From Campylobacteraceae bacterium (GTDB taxonomy: Bacteria; Campylobacterota; Campylobacteria; Campylobacterales; Campylobacteraceae), in NCBI GenBank assembly GCA_031276365.1, contig JAISNG010000186.1, forward strand, positions 1-6,047: a stretch of DNA of 6,047 bases, in the 5' to 3' direction. The notes below the pieces were generated by a model. It had not been told where the DNA came from, did not search any database, and worked only from the letters and a program-made list of their open reading frames with translations. Position numbers and translations under genes: made by a program. This document shows, piece after piece, positions 1 through 6,032 of this stretch; position 1 is the first letter of the stretch; each line of letters begins with the position of its first letter.

Positions 1-57
1 GCCGGCATTTTCTAAAATTTTCACTCTTGTGGAAGAAGACGAACCAAGAGCTATCAT
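1..57 (-). CDS. maf: Maf family nucleotide pyrophosphatase, N-terminal fragment (runs off the window)
   Basis: Only the first 19 codons are present: MIALGSSSSTRVKILENAG. The pattern M-I-x-L-x-S-S-S-x-x-R-x-x-I-L-x-x-A-G is the typical start of Maf proteins, where the serine-rich loop and the arginine belong to the nucleotide-binding site. Maf proteins hydrolyse non-canonical or modified nucleoside triphosphates to monophosphates in the cytosol and have been linked to septum inhibition. The start is supported by GAGGG nine bases upstream of the ATG. The gene lies 94 bases downstream of alaS on the same strand. From memory, alaS is also followed by maf in Helicobacter pylori and Campylobacter jejuni, which supports the call despite the short fragment. 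The rest of the gene lies outside the window, so its integrity cannot be judged. Confidence 0.8.
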   Translation of the reverse strand, partial: MIALGSSSSTRVKILENAG

Positions 58-114
58 ACAAGCCGTCCCTCTAACACTGCCGCGCGCTCACGAAAACACC
101 AAACATGAAAGCAG

Positions 115-133
115 GATATTTCACGAAAATATC
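115..133 (-). other. Short perfect inverted repeat in the alaS-maf gap
   Basis: GATATTT, a five-base spacer and AAATATC form a perfect 7-bp stem, 18 bases beyond the alaS stop codon. The stem is almost all A/T and the transcribed (minus) strand has no T-run after it, so it is a poor candidate for an intrinsic terminator. It could be a weak RNA hairpin between two cotranscribed genes, or chance. The rest of the gap (58-151) holds no other signal except the maf ribosome binding site. Confidence 0.3.
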
Positions 134-151
134 TTTGCCGTAAACGTACTT

Positions 152-2713
152 TCAACTTTTTGCCTCAAGTATTGATGCGGCATATTTCAATGCTGCCTCT
201 TTTGCCTCTTTTATTTTTGAGGCATCTTTGCCGCCGGCTTGCGCAAAATCATCTCTTCCGCCGCCACCGCCGCCGACTATTGACGCTATCTCTTTTATCC
301 ACGCTCCTGCTTTTATGGCGCTGTTTTTTGAGCCTGCCGCGATTGTTACTCTGCCTTCGTTCTCCTGAAAAAGCAAAACCGCTACTTTTGCTTTTTGATT
401 TTTAATCTCATCAATGCGGTTTTTTATATCACCTGCTTTAATCTCGTCCACAACAACTTCAACATCGCCGACAATAACGCTTTTGACATCTTTGCCGATA
501 TTTGACTCAAGCGAATTTACTTTAGCCTTCAACTCTCTTATCTCGCCCTTGAGTTTCTCAACTCCGATTATCGCGTCTTTGTTTTTGACCTCTTCTCTTA
601 TTTTGCCTATCTCCTCTCTCCATGACATAGCAAGTGAAAGCGCCGCATTTGCACATACTGCCTCAATACGCCTCACGCCAGCGCTTACGCCGCTCTCTTT
701 TGTGATAAAAAAACTTCCGATTGCGCCAGTATTTTCTACATGTATGCCGCCGCAAAACTCAATACTCACATCGCCGAATTGCACCACGCGCACAACAGAG
801 CCGTATTTTTCGCCAAACAGCGCCGTCGCACCGCTCTTTTTAGCATCTTCTATATTCATAACTCTCGTAACATTCGGGATGTTTTTTAATATGGCAGCAT
901 TTACAAAATTCTCCACCTGCCCTAACTCATGCGTGCTTAATGCTTTTGGATGCGAAAAGTCAAATCTAAGCCTTTTATCCTCAACCAAAGAGCCTGCCTG
1001 AGCTACATGCTCGCCAAGCACGGCTTTTAGCGCGCTGTGCAAAAGATGCGTAGCAGAGTGATGCTTTGCACTCTCTGTCCTTTTGTTATCCACCACAGAT
1101 TCAACTTCATCGCCGTTTTTTAGTTCTACTTCGGCTTTTATCTGCGCAAGATTCAAATCAAAAAATTTCTGTGTATCCAAAACCTGCGCTTTTCCGACAA
1201 GTTCGCCGCTGTCGCCGCATTGACCGCCGCTTTGTGCATAAAAAGGCGTAACGTCTAATAGCGCCCAGCCGCTCTTAGATGCCTCTATCTTCTTAACTCT
1301 TTTGAAATTATCATCCAAAAGCGCCAAAATTTTGGATTTTGCCTTTGTATTTTCATATCCGACAAATCTATTGACGCCAAAAGTATCCAAAAGTTCTTTA
1401 AAATCTCCATGCACGGCTTTATCTCCGCTGCCTTTCCATGAAGCTTTGGCGCGCCTTTTTTGCTCGCTCATGAGTTCATCAAATCTTTTCACATCAACGC
1501 TTATTCCCTTCTCTCTTAGCATATCCTGCGTCAAATCCAAAGGAAATCCGAAAGTATCATAAAGTTTAAAAGCAACGTCCGCGCTGAACTCATTTTTTGT
1601 CTGTTTAATTTCATCTTCAAAAAGTTCCAATCCCGAAGCTATCGTGTCAAAAAACCTCTCTTCTTCAAGGAAAATCTGCCGCTTTACCGCCTCTTTTTTC
1701 TCCGTCAAATAGGCATAATGCCTGCCCATCAAATCACATAAAGTATCTGTTAATTTATACATGAAAGGCTCTCTAAAACCTAAAAGATATCCGTGTCTTA
1801 CGGCTCTTCGTAAAATGCGCCTCAACACGTACCCCCTGCCCTCTTTGTCAAAATTAACACCCTGCGCAAGCAAAAATACAACCGAGCGAATATGGTCGGC
1901 TATAACTCTATAGCTCGCCCCGCTCCCGCTCTCGTAAGGCTTGCCGCAAAGTTTTGCTACTTCGTTGATAAGCGGCATAAATAAAGAACTCTCATAATTG
2001 TTGAACTTGCCCTCTTTTATCGCCGTAACTCTCTCAAGCCCCATTCCAGTGTCTATCGATGGCTTTGGAAGAGGCGTCAATTTGCCGTCTGCCGACCTTT
2101 CGTACTGCATAAAGACAAGATTCCAAATCTCCAAAAACCTATCGCCGTCGCCTCCCATATAATCTTCACTACCACTAAAATGCTCTGCGCCTTGATCTAC
2201 AAATATTTCACTACATGGTCCGCAGGGTCCAGTATCACCCATCTGCCAAAAATTATCCTTATCGCCGAAGCGCAAAATCCGCTCTTTTGAGATATGTTTT
2301 GACCATATTGCTTCAGCCTCGTCATCACTCTCATGCACGGTAACCCAGAGTTTCTCTTTTGGAAGTTTCAACACCTCTGTTACAAATTCCCACGCGTAAG
2401 CTATGGCATCTTCTTTAAAATAATCGCCAAATGAAAAATTACCGAGCATCTCAAAAAACGTATGATGCCTTGCCGTATAGCCGACATTGTCAAGGTCGTT
2501 GTGTTTGCCGCCTGCTCTTATGCATGTTTGGCAGCTTGCGGCACGCGGAGGATTTGGTACCGAAATATTGCCCGTAAAAATACTTTTAAAAGGCACCATG
2601 CCAGCATTAGTAAACAACAGCGTCTCATCTTCAGGAACCAAAGGCGCGCTGGGAACTGCTTTGTGCCCCTTGCTTTCAAAAAACCTTAAAAACTCTTCTC
2701 TTACATCCATCAT
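152..2713 (-). CDS. alaS: Alanyl-tRNA synthetase
   Basis: This cytosolic class II enzyme charges tRNA-Ala with alanine and hydrolyses mischarged Ser- and Gly-tRNA-Ala. At 853 residues it is full length for a bacterial AlaS. The catalytic domain (about 1-240) shows motif 2 around residues 78-100 (GYTARHHTFFEMLGNFSFGD) and motif 3 as GMGLERV at 223-229. The tRNA-recognition helices include RRILRRAVRHG near 298-308. The editing domain has the zinc-binding HxxxH (H552, H556) and C654-x3-H658 (CGGIH, with Ile where many bacteria have Thr). A coiled-coil-like stretch (about 700-740) leads to the C-terminal domain with the glycine-rich GGGGGGRDDFAQAGG at 814-828. All expected ligands are present, so the enzyme should be active. 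The first ATG is favoured because AGGA lies nine bases upstream. The second ATG, one codon later, gives the more usual MDVREEF start and cannot be excluded. maf follows 94 bases downstream. Confidence 0.98.
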   Translation of the reverse strand: MMDVREEFLRFFESKGHKAVPSAPLVPEDETLLFTNAGMVPFKSIFTGNISVPNPPRAASCQTCIRAGGKHNDLDNVGYTARHHTFFEMLGNFSFGDYFKEDAIAYAWEFVTEVLKLPKEKLWVTVHESDDEAEAIWSKHISKERILRFGDKDNFWQMGDTGPCGPCSEIFVDQGAEHFSGSEDYMGGDGDRFLEIWNLVFMQYERSADGKLTPLPKPSIDTGMGLERVTAIKEGKFNNYESSLFMPLINEVAKLCGKPYESGSGASYRVIADHIRSVVFLLAQGVNFDKEGRGYVLRRILRRAVRHGYLLGFREPFMYKLTDTLCDLMGRHYAYLTEKKEAVKRQIFLEEERFFDTIASGLELFEDEIKQTKNEFSADVAFKLYDTFGFPLDLTQDMLREKGISVDVKRFDELMSEQKRRAKASWKGSGDKAVHGDFKELLDTFGVNRFVGYENTKAKSKILALLDDNFKRVKKIEASKSGWALLDVTPFYAQSGGQCGDSGELVGKAQVLDTQKFFDLNLAQIKAEVELKNGDEVESVVDNKRTESAKHHSATHLLHSALKAVLGEHVAQAGSLVEDKRLRFDFSHPKALSTHELGQVENFVNAAILKNIPNVTRVMNIEDAKKSGATALFGEKYGSVVRVVQFGDVSIEFCGGIHVENTGAIGSFFITKESGVSAGVRRIEAVCANAALSLAMSWREEIGKIREEVKNKDAIIGVEKLKGEIRELKAKVNSLESNIGKDVKSVIVGDVEVVVDEIKAGDIKNRIDEIKNQKAKVAVLLFQENEGRVTIAAGSKNSAIKAGAWIKEIASIVGGGGGGRDDFAQAGGKDASKIKEAKEAALKYAASILEAKS

Positions 2714-2741
2714 GTATATTTTTCCTAAACTGCAAAAAAAT

Positions 2742-2752
2742 GTTATATTTTA
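2742..2752 (-). promoter_or_regulatory. alaS: Possible -10 region for alaS
   Basis: On the minus strand the sequence GATAAAATATAACA lies about 30-40 bases before the alaS start. Either TAAAAT (2752 down to 2747) or TATAAC (2747 down to 2742) could act as the -10 box. No clear -35 hexamer is seen, which is usual for epsilon-proteobacterial sigma-70 promoters. The choice between the two boxes is a guess. Confidence 0.35.
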
Positions 2753-2789
2753 TCTAAAAAGCTTTAAAGTGATTTTACTTTTTCTGAAT

Positions 2790-2820
2790 TTGCCTGTTTT
2801 TATATTTTTTTCACTATAAT
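2790..2820 (+). promoter_or_regulatory. Sigma-70-type promoter of the flavodoxin-fold oxidoreductase
   Basis: A perfect TATAAT (2815-2820) lies 33 bases before the start codon and is preceded by a strongly T-rich tract (2774-2811). A -35-like TTGCCT (2790-2795) sits 19 bases upstream, slightly too far. In Campylobacterota a good -10 with T-rich upstream sequence is normally enough. Transcription would begin near 2827. This promoter is divergent from that of alaS, and the two share a 140-bp intergenic region. Confidence 0.7.
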
Positions 2821-2853
2821 GAAACCTTATGTAAAAACATTAAAAGGTTTACT

Positions 2854-3435
2854 ATGGCAAAAAAGATTTTGATTATCAACGGACATCCGAACATGGATAG
2901 CTTAAATCATACTCTAAGCAACTCTTACGCAAAAGCAGCAAACGAAGCGGGCGCAAAAGCAGAAGTTATAAACATCGGCGAATTGACATTTAATCCGAAT
3001 CTTGCATATGGATACAAACAAAAGATGCGCCTTGAAGAGTGTCTGTCCGATACACTTGCAAAGATACAAGACGCCGAACATATTGTATTTGTTTTTCCGC
3101 TCTGGTGGGGTTCGTATCCTGCGCTTATGAAGGGATTTATAGACAGGATATTTCTGCCGAAAATAGCTTTTGACCACGACAATAACGGCAAAAGAGTGGA
3201 ACTTTTAAAAGGTAAAAGCGCCAGAATCATTATAACCATGGAGCAGCCCGTTTGGTATTACAAATCCGTCTGCCGCTCATGTGCAACAGTGCAGTTAAAG
3301 CATATAACGCTGAATTTTTGCGGCATTAAAAAAGTAAAAACAACATATTTTGGAACTATCGAAAAAATGACTGAAAAAAGGTACAAAAAGATAATCCAAA
3401 CCGTCGTATTAGCGGCGCAAAAAGATGTATCCTAA
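2854..3435 (+). CDS. Flavodoxin-fold NAD(P)H-dependent oxidoreductase (quinone-reductase-like)
   Basis: The 193-residue protein fits the Flavodoxin_2 / NAD(P)H dehydrogenase (quinone) family. These are cytosolic FMN or FAD enzymes that pass two electrons from NAD(P)H to quinones, nitro compounds or similar acceptors. After strand 1 (KKILIINGHP, 3-12) comes the flavin phosphate-binding loop GHPNMDSLN (10-18). The segment PLWWGSYPALMKGFIDRIFL (82-101) is the family signature that stacks on the flavin ring. The C-terminal TLNFCGIKKVKTTYFG (152-167) is also typical. There is no signal peptide. The physiological acceptor cannot be told from sequence. An unusual CRSC pair (C140, C143) lies where I remember no cysteines in relatives. 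AAAAGG six bases before the ATG fixes the start. The gene is 68 bases from the next one, which has its own promoter-like sequence, so it may be monocistronic. Confidence 0.9.
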   Translation: MAKKILIINGHPNMDSLNHTLSNSYAKAANEAGAKAEVINIGELTFNPNLAYGYKQKMRLEECLSDTLAKIQDAEHIVFVFPLWWGSYPALMKGFIDRIFLPKIAFDHDNNGKRVELLKGKSARIIITMEQPVWYYKSVCRSCATVQLKHITLNFCGIKKVKTTYFGTIEKMTEKRYKKIIQTVVLAAQKDVS

Positions 3436-3444
3436 GCGGCTTAT

Positions 3445-3472
3445 TTGGCTTTTTATATAAATATGATAGAAT
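3445..3472 (+). promoter_or_regulatory. Promoter of the leucine-rich-repeat gene
   Basis: TTGGCT (3445-3450) and TAGAAT (3467-3472) are 16 bases apart, within T/A-rich sequence, and precede the start codon by about 30 bases. Transcription would start near 3479, leaving a short leader with AGGG (3494-3497) six bases from the ATG. The leucine-rich-repeat gene can therefore be expressed independently of the oxidoreductase, although readthrough is possible because no strong terminator is seen between them. Confidence 0.5.
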
Positions 3473-3503
3473 GATATCTCAAAATTACTAAGCAGGGAAG
3501 ATT

Positions 3504-4676
3504 ATGTTTGACGATTTTTTAGATAAAATCAAAGAGTTGCTGCCAGCAAAAAAAGAGGAGAGAAAGCAGGAGATTTCGCGCGTAGCGAACGCTTTTTTTG
3601 ACAGACTTTTATCATGGGCAAATACTGAAGGGATAGACGAACTCTCATATGATGTGAGATTTAAATGTGAGCGCGGACTCCCCAGAGATAAACAAAAACT
3701 TCTTCTTTTAAGAGATGTAAATCTTTCGCGTTCAAACATTGCCGAACTTCCCAAAGAGCTGTTTTTTTTGGGACTTATTATGTCGCTTAATGTCAGAGAC
3801 AACAAGCTGCAGATTTTGCCGCGCGAAATAAGCAACCTAAAAAATCTTCGCTTGCTTGACGCTTCGCATAACGCCATAAGCGAGTTGCCTTCCGAAATCT
3901 GCTATCTGCCACATCTGCGCACAATTAAATTAGGCTCCAATAAATTAACATTTATACCGCAAGACATCGGCAATCTTGAAAATCTGGAATTGCTTGAACT
4001 TAACAATAACGAAATAAAAATAATGCCCTCCGATATGTTCAAAGCCAAAAGGATAAAAATACTCTCTTTATGGCAAAACGTCATCACGGAACTTTCGCAC
4101 TATATAGGCGAACTTGAGGATTTGGAGGAGTTAAATATCGCAAACAACCTCATAGAAAAACTTCCAAAAAGCATAAGACGCCTGAAAAAACTTGTGAAAT
4201 TGAATATCAAAAACAACAAACTCTCCTCTTTACCAAAAGAGATTGGAGAGCTTGAAAGCCTGAAAGAACTTGACGCAGGCAATGACTTGAACCTCTCAAA
4301 TATCAACCAAATTATGCATCTGCCCTCAGAGATAGGCACTTTGCAAAATTTGCAAAATCTTAGTTTATACAGTAATAATCTGCTTGATTTGCCAAATGAA
4401 ATAGGTCTGCTTACAAATTTGATAAAACTGAACCTTTCAAACAACAAGATAGAGAGCCTGCCGTATTATGCTGAAAATCTCATAAACCTGAAAGATTTGG
4501 ATTTGAGCGCCAACCGCCTCAAAAAACTGCCGCGCGAGATTACGAAACTCACGCTTTTGCGCCTTGACATTTCGGACAATCCCGACCTGAAACTAACTTC
4601 CGAACAGCAAGAGTGGCTTAAAACCATACAGATAGTGCGTTCAAACGACGGCGTTCAAATGGCAGAAAAGACATAA
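3504..4676 (+). CDS. Leucine-rich-repeat protein (12 repeats, cytosolic)
   Basis: The 390-residue protein has two parts. Residues 1-66 are a charged, helical region (FDDFLDKIKELLP...) ending in LPRDKQKLLLL. From about 68 to 372 it is a solenoid of 12 leucine-rich repeats, most exactly 23 residues long and following LxxLxLxxNxLxxLPxxIxxLx, for example 229-251 and 305-327. Repeat 9 (252-281) is 30 residues long, with about seven extra residues (DLNLSNINQI), so the solenoid should have a bulge or loop there. The last unit (351-372) is a partial cap, followed by a polar tail. No signal peptide, transmembrane segment, LPXTG or catalytic domain (kinase, GTPase, E3 ligase) is visible, so it is probably an intracellular protein-binding scaffold. 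Its partner is unknown. The AGGG ribosome binding site and upstream promoter support the start. Confidence 0.92.
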   Translation: MFDDFLDKIKELLPAKKEERKQEISRVANAFFDRLLSWANTEGIDELSYDVRFKCERGLPRDKQKLLLLRDVNLSRSNIAELPKELFFLGLIMSLNVRDNKLQILPREISNLKNLRLLDASHNAISELPSEICYLPHLRTIKLGSNKLTFIPQDIGNLENLELLELNNNEIKIMPSDMFKAKRIKILSLWQNVITELSHYIGELEDLEELNIANNLIEKLPKSIRRLKKLVKLNIKNNKLSSLPKEIGELESLKELDAGNDLNLSNINQIMHLPSEIGTLQNLQNLSLYSNNLLDLPNEIGLLTNLIKLNLSNNKIESLPYYAENLINLKDLDLSANRLKKLPREITKLTLLRLDISDNPDLKLTSEQQEWLKTIQIVRSNDGVQMAEKT

Positions 4677-4863
4677 TATATTTTTATGTTTTAAACGATA
4701 TTTTAATAATATTATTTAAAACTGTCTTACTGTCGTTCCGCTGTTTTACCGTTCACATTTTATCTTTTTCTCATATTTTTTAAAAAATAATAAAATTTTT
4801 ATTTTATTTTAATAATCTTATAAGTATATTGATTTCAATTATTATTAAAAACAAGAGCATTTT
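4677..4863. other. AT-rich intergenic gap, no gene
   Basis: These 187 bases between the leucine-rich-repeat gene and the Tat-signal gene hold no plausible reading frame. They contain the inverted repeat at 4688-4722 and a 16-bp perfect palindrome of T and A runs (4774-4789). A very AT-rich stretch (about 4775-4850) contains several possible -10 boxes, including TATAAG 4819-4824, TATATT 4825-4830 and TATTAT 4840-4845. A promoter for the small downstream genes probably lies in this last part, but I cannot choose between the boxes. Confidence 0.5.
4688..4722. repeat. 35-bp AT-rich inverted repeat after the leucine-rich-repeat gene
   Basis: GTTTTAAA (4688-4695) and TTTAAAAC (4715-4722) are perfect inverted arms of 8 bp. 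Inside them, ATATT and AATAT form another 5-bp stem around a five-base loop, with a C-A mismatch and a G-U pair between the two stems. It begins 12 bases after the stop codon, where a terminator would be expected. It lacks a G/C stem and a following T-run on either strand. It could be an mRNA 3' end hairpin or a binding site for a dimeric protein. Confidence 0.35.
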
Positions 4864-5091
4864 ATGAATACTTCACGTCGTTTTTTCATTAAGATGGATA
4901 TTTCATTGGCAGCTTTAGCTCTCATGTGGGGCTGCAATTCGGAGCAGACACAAACGTCTGAAAATTTATTAATGCAATCACAAACTTCTAATGATTTGGA
5001 GATAGTTGAATATGAGGACTTTACAGTCGAATATGACAGAGAAAAACTCATAGTAAACTTCATACTCAAAAACGATGAGGGCGTGCAATGA
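4864..5091 (+). CDS. Small protein with twin-arginine (Tat) signal peptide
   Basis: The 75-residue product starts MNTSRRFFIK, which matches the Tat consensus S/T-R-R-x-F-L-K (S4 to K10, Ile in place of Leu). A hydrophobic core (residues 13-23) ends in W-G-C at 22-24. The cysteine could be lipid-modified, but the lipobox (LMWGC) is weak. What follows is a Q/S/T/N-rich linker (25-43), then an acidic, strand-like stretch (about 44-75). Tat signals usually serve folded, often cofactor-carrying proteins or partners of such proteins, so a mature part of about 50 residues is unusually small. A weak AAGAG precedes the ATG by six bases. The stop codon overlaps the start of the next gene (ATGA at 5088-5091), which indicates translational coupling. 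I do not recognise the family. It may be intact, or the N-terminal remnant of a larger Tat protein. Confidence 0.65.
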   Translation: MNTSRRFFIKMDISLAALALMWGCNSEQTQTSENLLMQSQTSNDLEIVEYEDFTVEYDREKLIVNFILKNDEGVQ

Positions 5092-5258
5092 TTGTCTCAA
5101 TGCATAATGAAAATGATGCGATAAAATTGACAACTCTTGAGAGTGAAACCATATTGGTTTTGGCGCGGGGAGATAATGAATATAAAAGTTCATCAAAAAT
5201 AAGATTTAGCAGAAACGATGACAACAGCGTGCGAATTAGACTGTTCAATGCAAAATAG
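5088..5258 (+). CDS. Small unknown protein overlapping the Tat-signal gene
   Basis: This short reading frame encodes 56 residues, starting MIVSMHNENDAIKLTTLESE and ending RIRLFNAK. It has no cysteine, signal peptide or membrane segment and reads as alternating strands rich in charged residues, like a small beta-sheet domain. The ATG overlaps the preceding stop as ATGA. A good ribosome binding site, GAGGG (5077-5081), lies six bases upstream inside the preceding gene. This arrangement supports real translation. Because it has no export signal, it would either stay in the cytosol or ride out with a partner. Alternatively, this frame was once fused to the upstream one, as the two strand-rich stretches could form one domain if a frameshift separated them. 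I do not recognise a family. Confidence 0.5.
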   Translation: MIVSMHNENDAIKLTTLESETILVLARGDNEYKSSSKIRFSRNDDNSVRIRLFNAK

Positions 5259-5269
5259 AGGATAGATTT

Positions 5270-5513
5270 ATGACCAATCCAGCCGACGACCCCAAATAGC
5301 GGTTATGTAATTGTTGGTTCTGATGGAGGCAAAGATTTATTGTTTTATGAGGACAAACGTATAATTTGCGAAAGTTGTATGGCCAGATATCCCAATGAAG
5401 TCTTTTTCATTACTTCTGTTTTTGGAAGAAAAGAGTTAGCTCCAAGACTATATACCTGTTGCGGCTGTTTTGTTTGTGTGGATACATGTCCTGCAAATGT
5501 ACTAAGACAATAA
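5270..5513 (+). pseudogene. Cysteine-rich small protein with ferredoxin-type CX2CX2CX3CP motif, frame broken at CCCC
   Basis: AGAGGA (5257-5262) is placed seven bases before ATG 5270, but that frame reads only MTNPADDPK and stops at TAG (5297-5299). The next frame is open from just after TGA 5271 to TAA 5511. It encodes GYVIVGSDGG..., a CESC pair and a C-terminal C-C-G-C-F-V-C-V-D-T-C-P. Removing one C from the run at 5290-5293 joins them into an 80-residue protein with seven cysteines. In that numbering C63, C66, C69 and C73-P74 match the classical 4Fe-4S signature, and C33/C36 add a CxxC. A zinc ribbon built from the CxxC pairs is an alternative. The break may be a true mutation, a sequencing error in a homopolymer, or a +1 recoding site (CCC AAA TAG). 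Only 11 bases separate it from the preceding gene. The family is not recognised. Confidence 0.55.
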
Positions 5514-5594
5514 GGCAGGTAAGTATATATTGCAGGGAAATAAAAAGTTTTCAGTAAAACGATATTTGCGAGATAAACCAAAATCCTTTTTCTT

Positions 5595-5717
5595 CCGTCA
5601 TTCCCGCATAGACAATACGTCGTAAGTCATCGTCGCAAGAAAATATATATCCTCTTCTCCATTATATCACGCTGCTGAACAACAAGCGAACGTAAGTGAG
5701 GGAATGCGGATATCCAA
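5595..5717. repeat. Dispersed repeat, degenerate copy 1
   Basis: The left end CCGTCATTCCCGC (5595-5607) is a perfect match to the consensus arm. The matching right arm is damaged: GGGAAT at 5700-5705 is separated from ATCCA (5711-5715) by GCGGAT. The interior is unrelated to the short loop of a simple hairpin, so this is either a longer composite element or two half-copies. Confidence 0.45.
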
Positions 5718-5755
5718 AATCACTTCAGAATGCAAACAACACAAAACTATCTTCT

Positions 5756-5820
5756 CCGTCATACCCGAGCGAGTGATAGCCTTCCGCAGGAATCTCATCA
5801 CAAGGAATACGGGAATCCAA
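5756..5820. repeat. Dispersed repeat, degenerate copy 2
   Basis: CCGTCATACCCG (5756-5767) and CGGGAATCCAA (5810-5820) form inverted arms with one mismatch (ATACCCG against CGGGAAT). A 42-base interior includes another fragment, CCGCAGGAATC (5784-5794), that looks like an internal right arm. A nested or partly duplicated element would explain this. Confidence 0.5.
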
Positions 5821-5877
5821 AAAGAATTTACAAATAAATAATGTGTTCATAGAAGCGATTGATGTTTTGGAGTTTCT

Positions 5878-5890
5878 CCGTCATTCTCAC
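5878..5890. repeat. Dispersed repeat, left-arm remnant
   Basis: TCCGTCATTCTCAC begins like the consensus left arm (CCGTCATTC) and then diverges. No right arm is found before the next copy, so this is at most a half-copy. Confidence 0.3.
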
Positions 5891-5949
5891 ACATTTGTTT
5901 GCCTTTTATGCAAAGCTTATCACAACAAATACTGGTGTCCACCATCCCT

Positions 5950-5976
5950 CCGTCATTCATGCGCAGGCGGGAATCC
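5950..5976. repeat. Dispersed repeat, compact hairpin copy
   Basis: CCGTCATTC-AT-GCGCAGGCGGGAATCCA is the most complete short copy. ATTCATGC pairs with GCGGGAAT apart from one mismatch and one wobble, around a four-base loop. The consensus would be ATTCCCGC...GCGGGAAT. Repeats of this form are widespread in proteobacterial genomes and resemble the dRS3 type of Neisseria (ATTCCC...GGGAAT). No transposase is seen nearby, so if mobile at all it would move in trans. Confidence 0.6.
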
Positions 5977-6020
5977 AAACAATCCATATTTCACAGCAGT
6001 TATAACTCCTCTATCTCAAT

Positions 6021-6032
6021 CCGTGAAAACGG
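6021..6032. repeat. Dispersed repeat, hairpin remnant at the right edge
   Basis: CCGT-GAAA-ACGG is a perfect 4-bp hairpin with a GAAA loop followed by GTACC. It resembles the core CCCGTGAAAACGGGAATCC of the same repeat type with the outer arms worn away. Confidence 0.35.

Noticed and set aside
814..860. Hexaglycine run and CGGIH in AlaS as possible oddities
   Set aside because: The glycine-rich stretch near the C-terminus and a CGGxH zinc motif are normal for AlaS, and the Ile variant does not affect the metal ligands.
414..1001. Open frame of 195 codons on the plus strand
   Set aside because: It lies wholly antisense to alaS, whose motifs are complete. Its Ser/Thr/Leu/Pro-rich composition is that of a shadow frame.
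3432..3455. Possible intrinsic terminator AAGC...GCTTTTT after the oxidoreductase
   Set aside because: Only four base pairs with a ten-base loop. The T-run fits better as part of the promoter of the next gene.
5271..5273. In-frame TGA before the cysteine-rich stretch as a selenocysteine codon
   Set aside because: An in-frame TAG lies only 15 bases upstream, no SECIS-like hairpin is evident just after the TGA, and a ribosome binding site plus ATG in the neighbouring frame explains the start better.
5345..5581. Open frame of 78 codons on the minus strand
   Set aside because: It lies opposite the cysteine-rich frame, its start region is within repeat-poor AT-rich sequence, and it has no ribosome binding site. 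The plus-strand frame has far better evidence.
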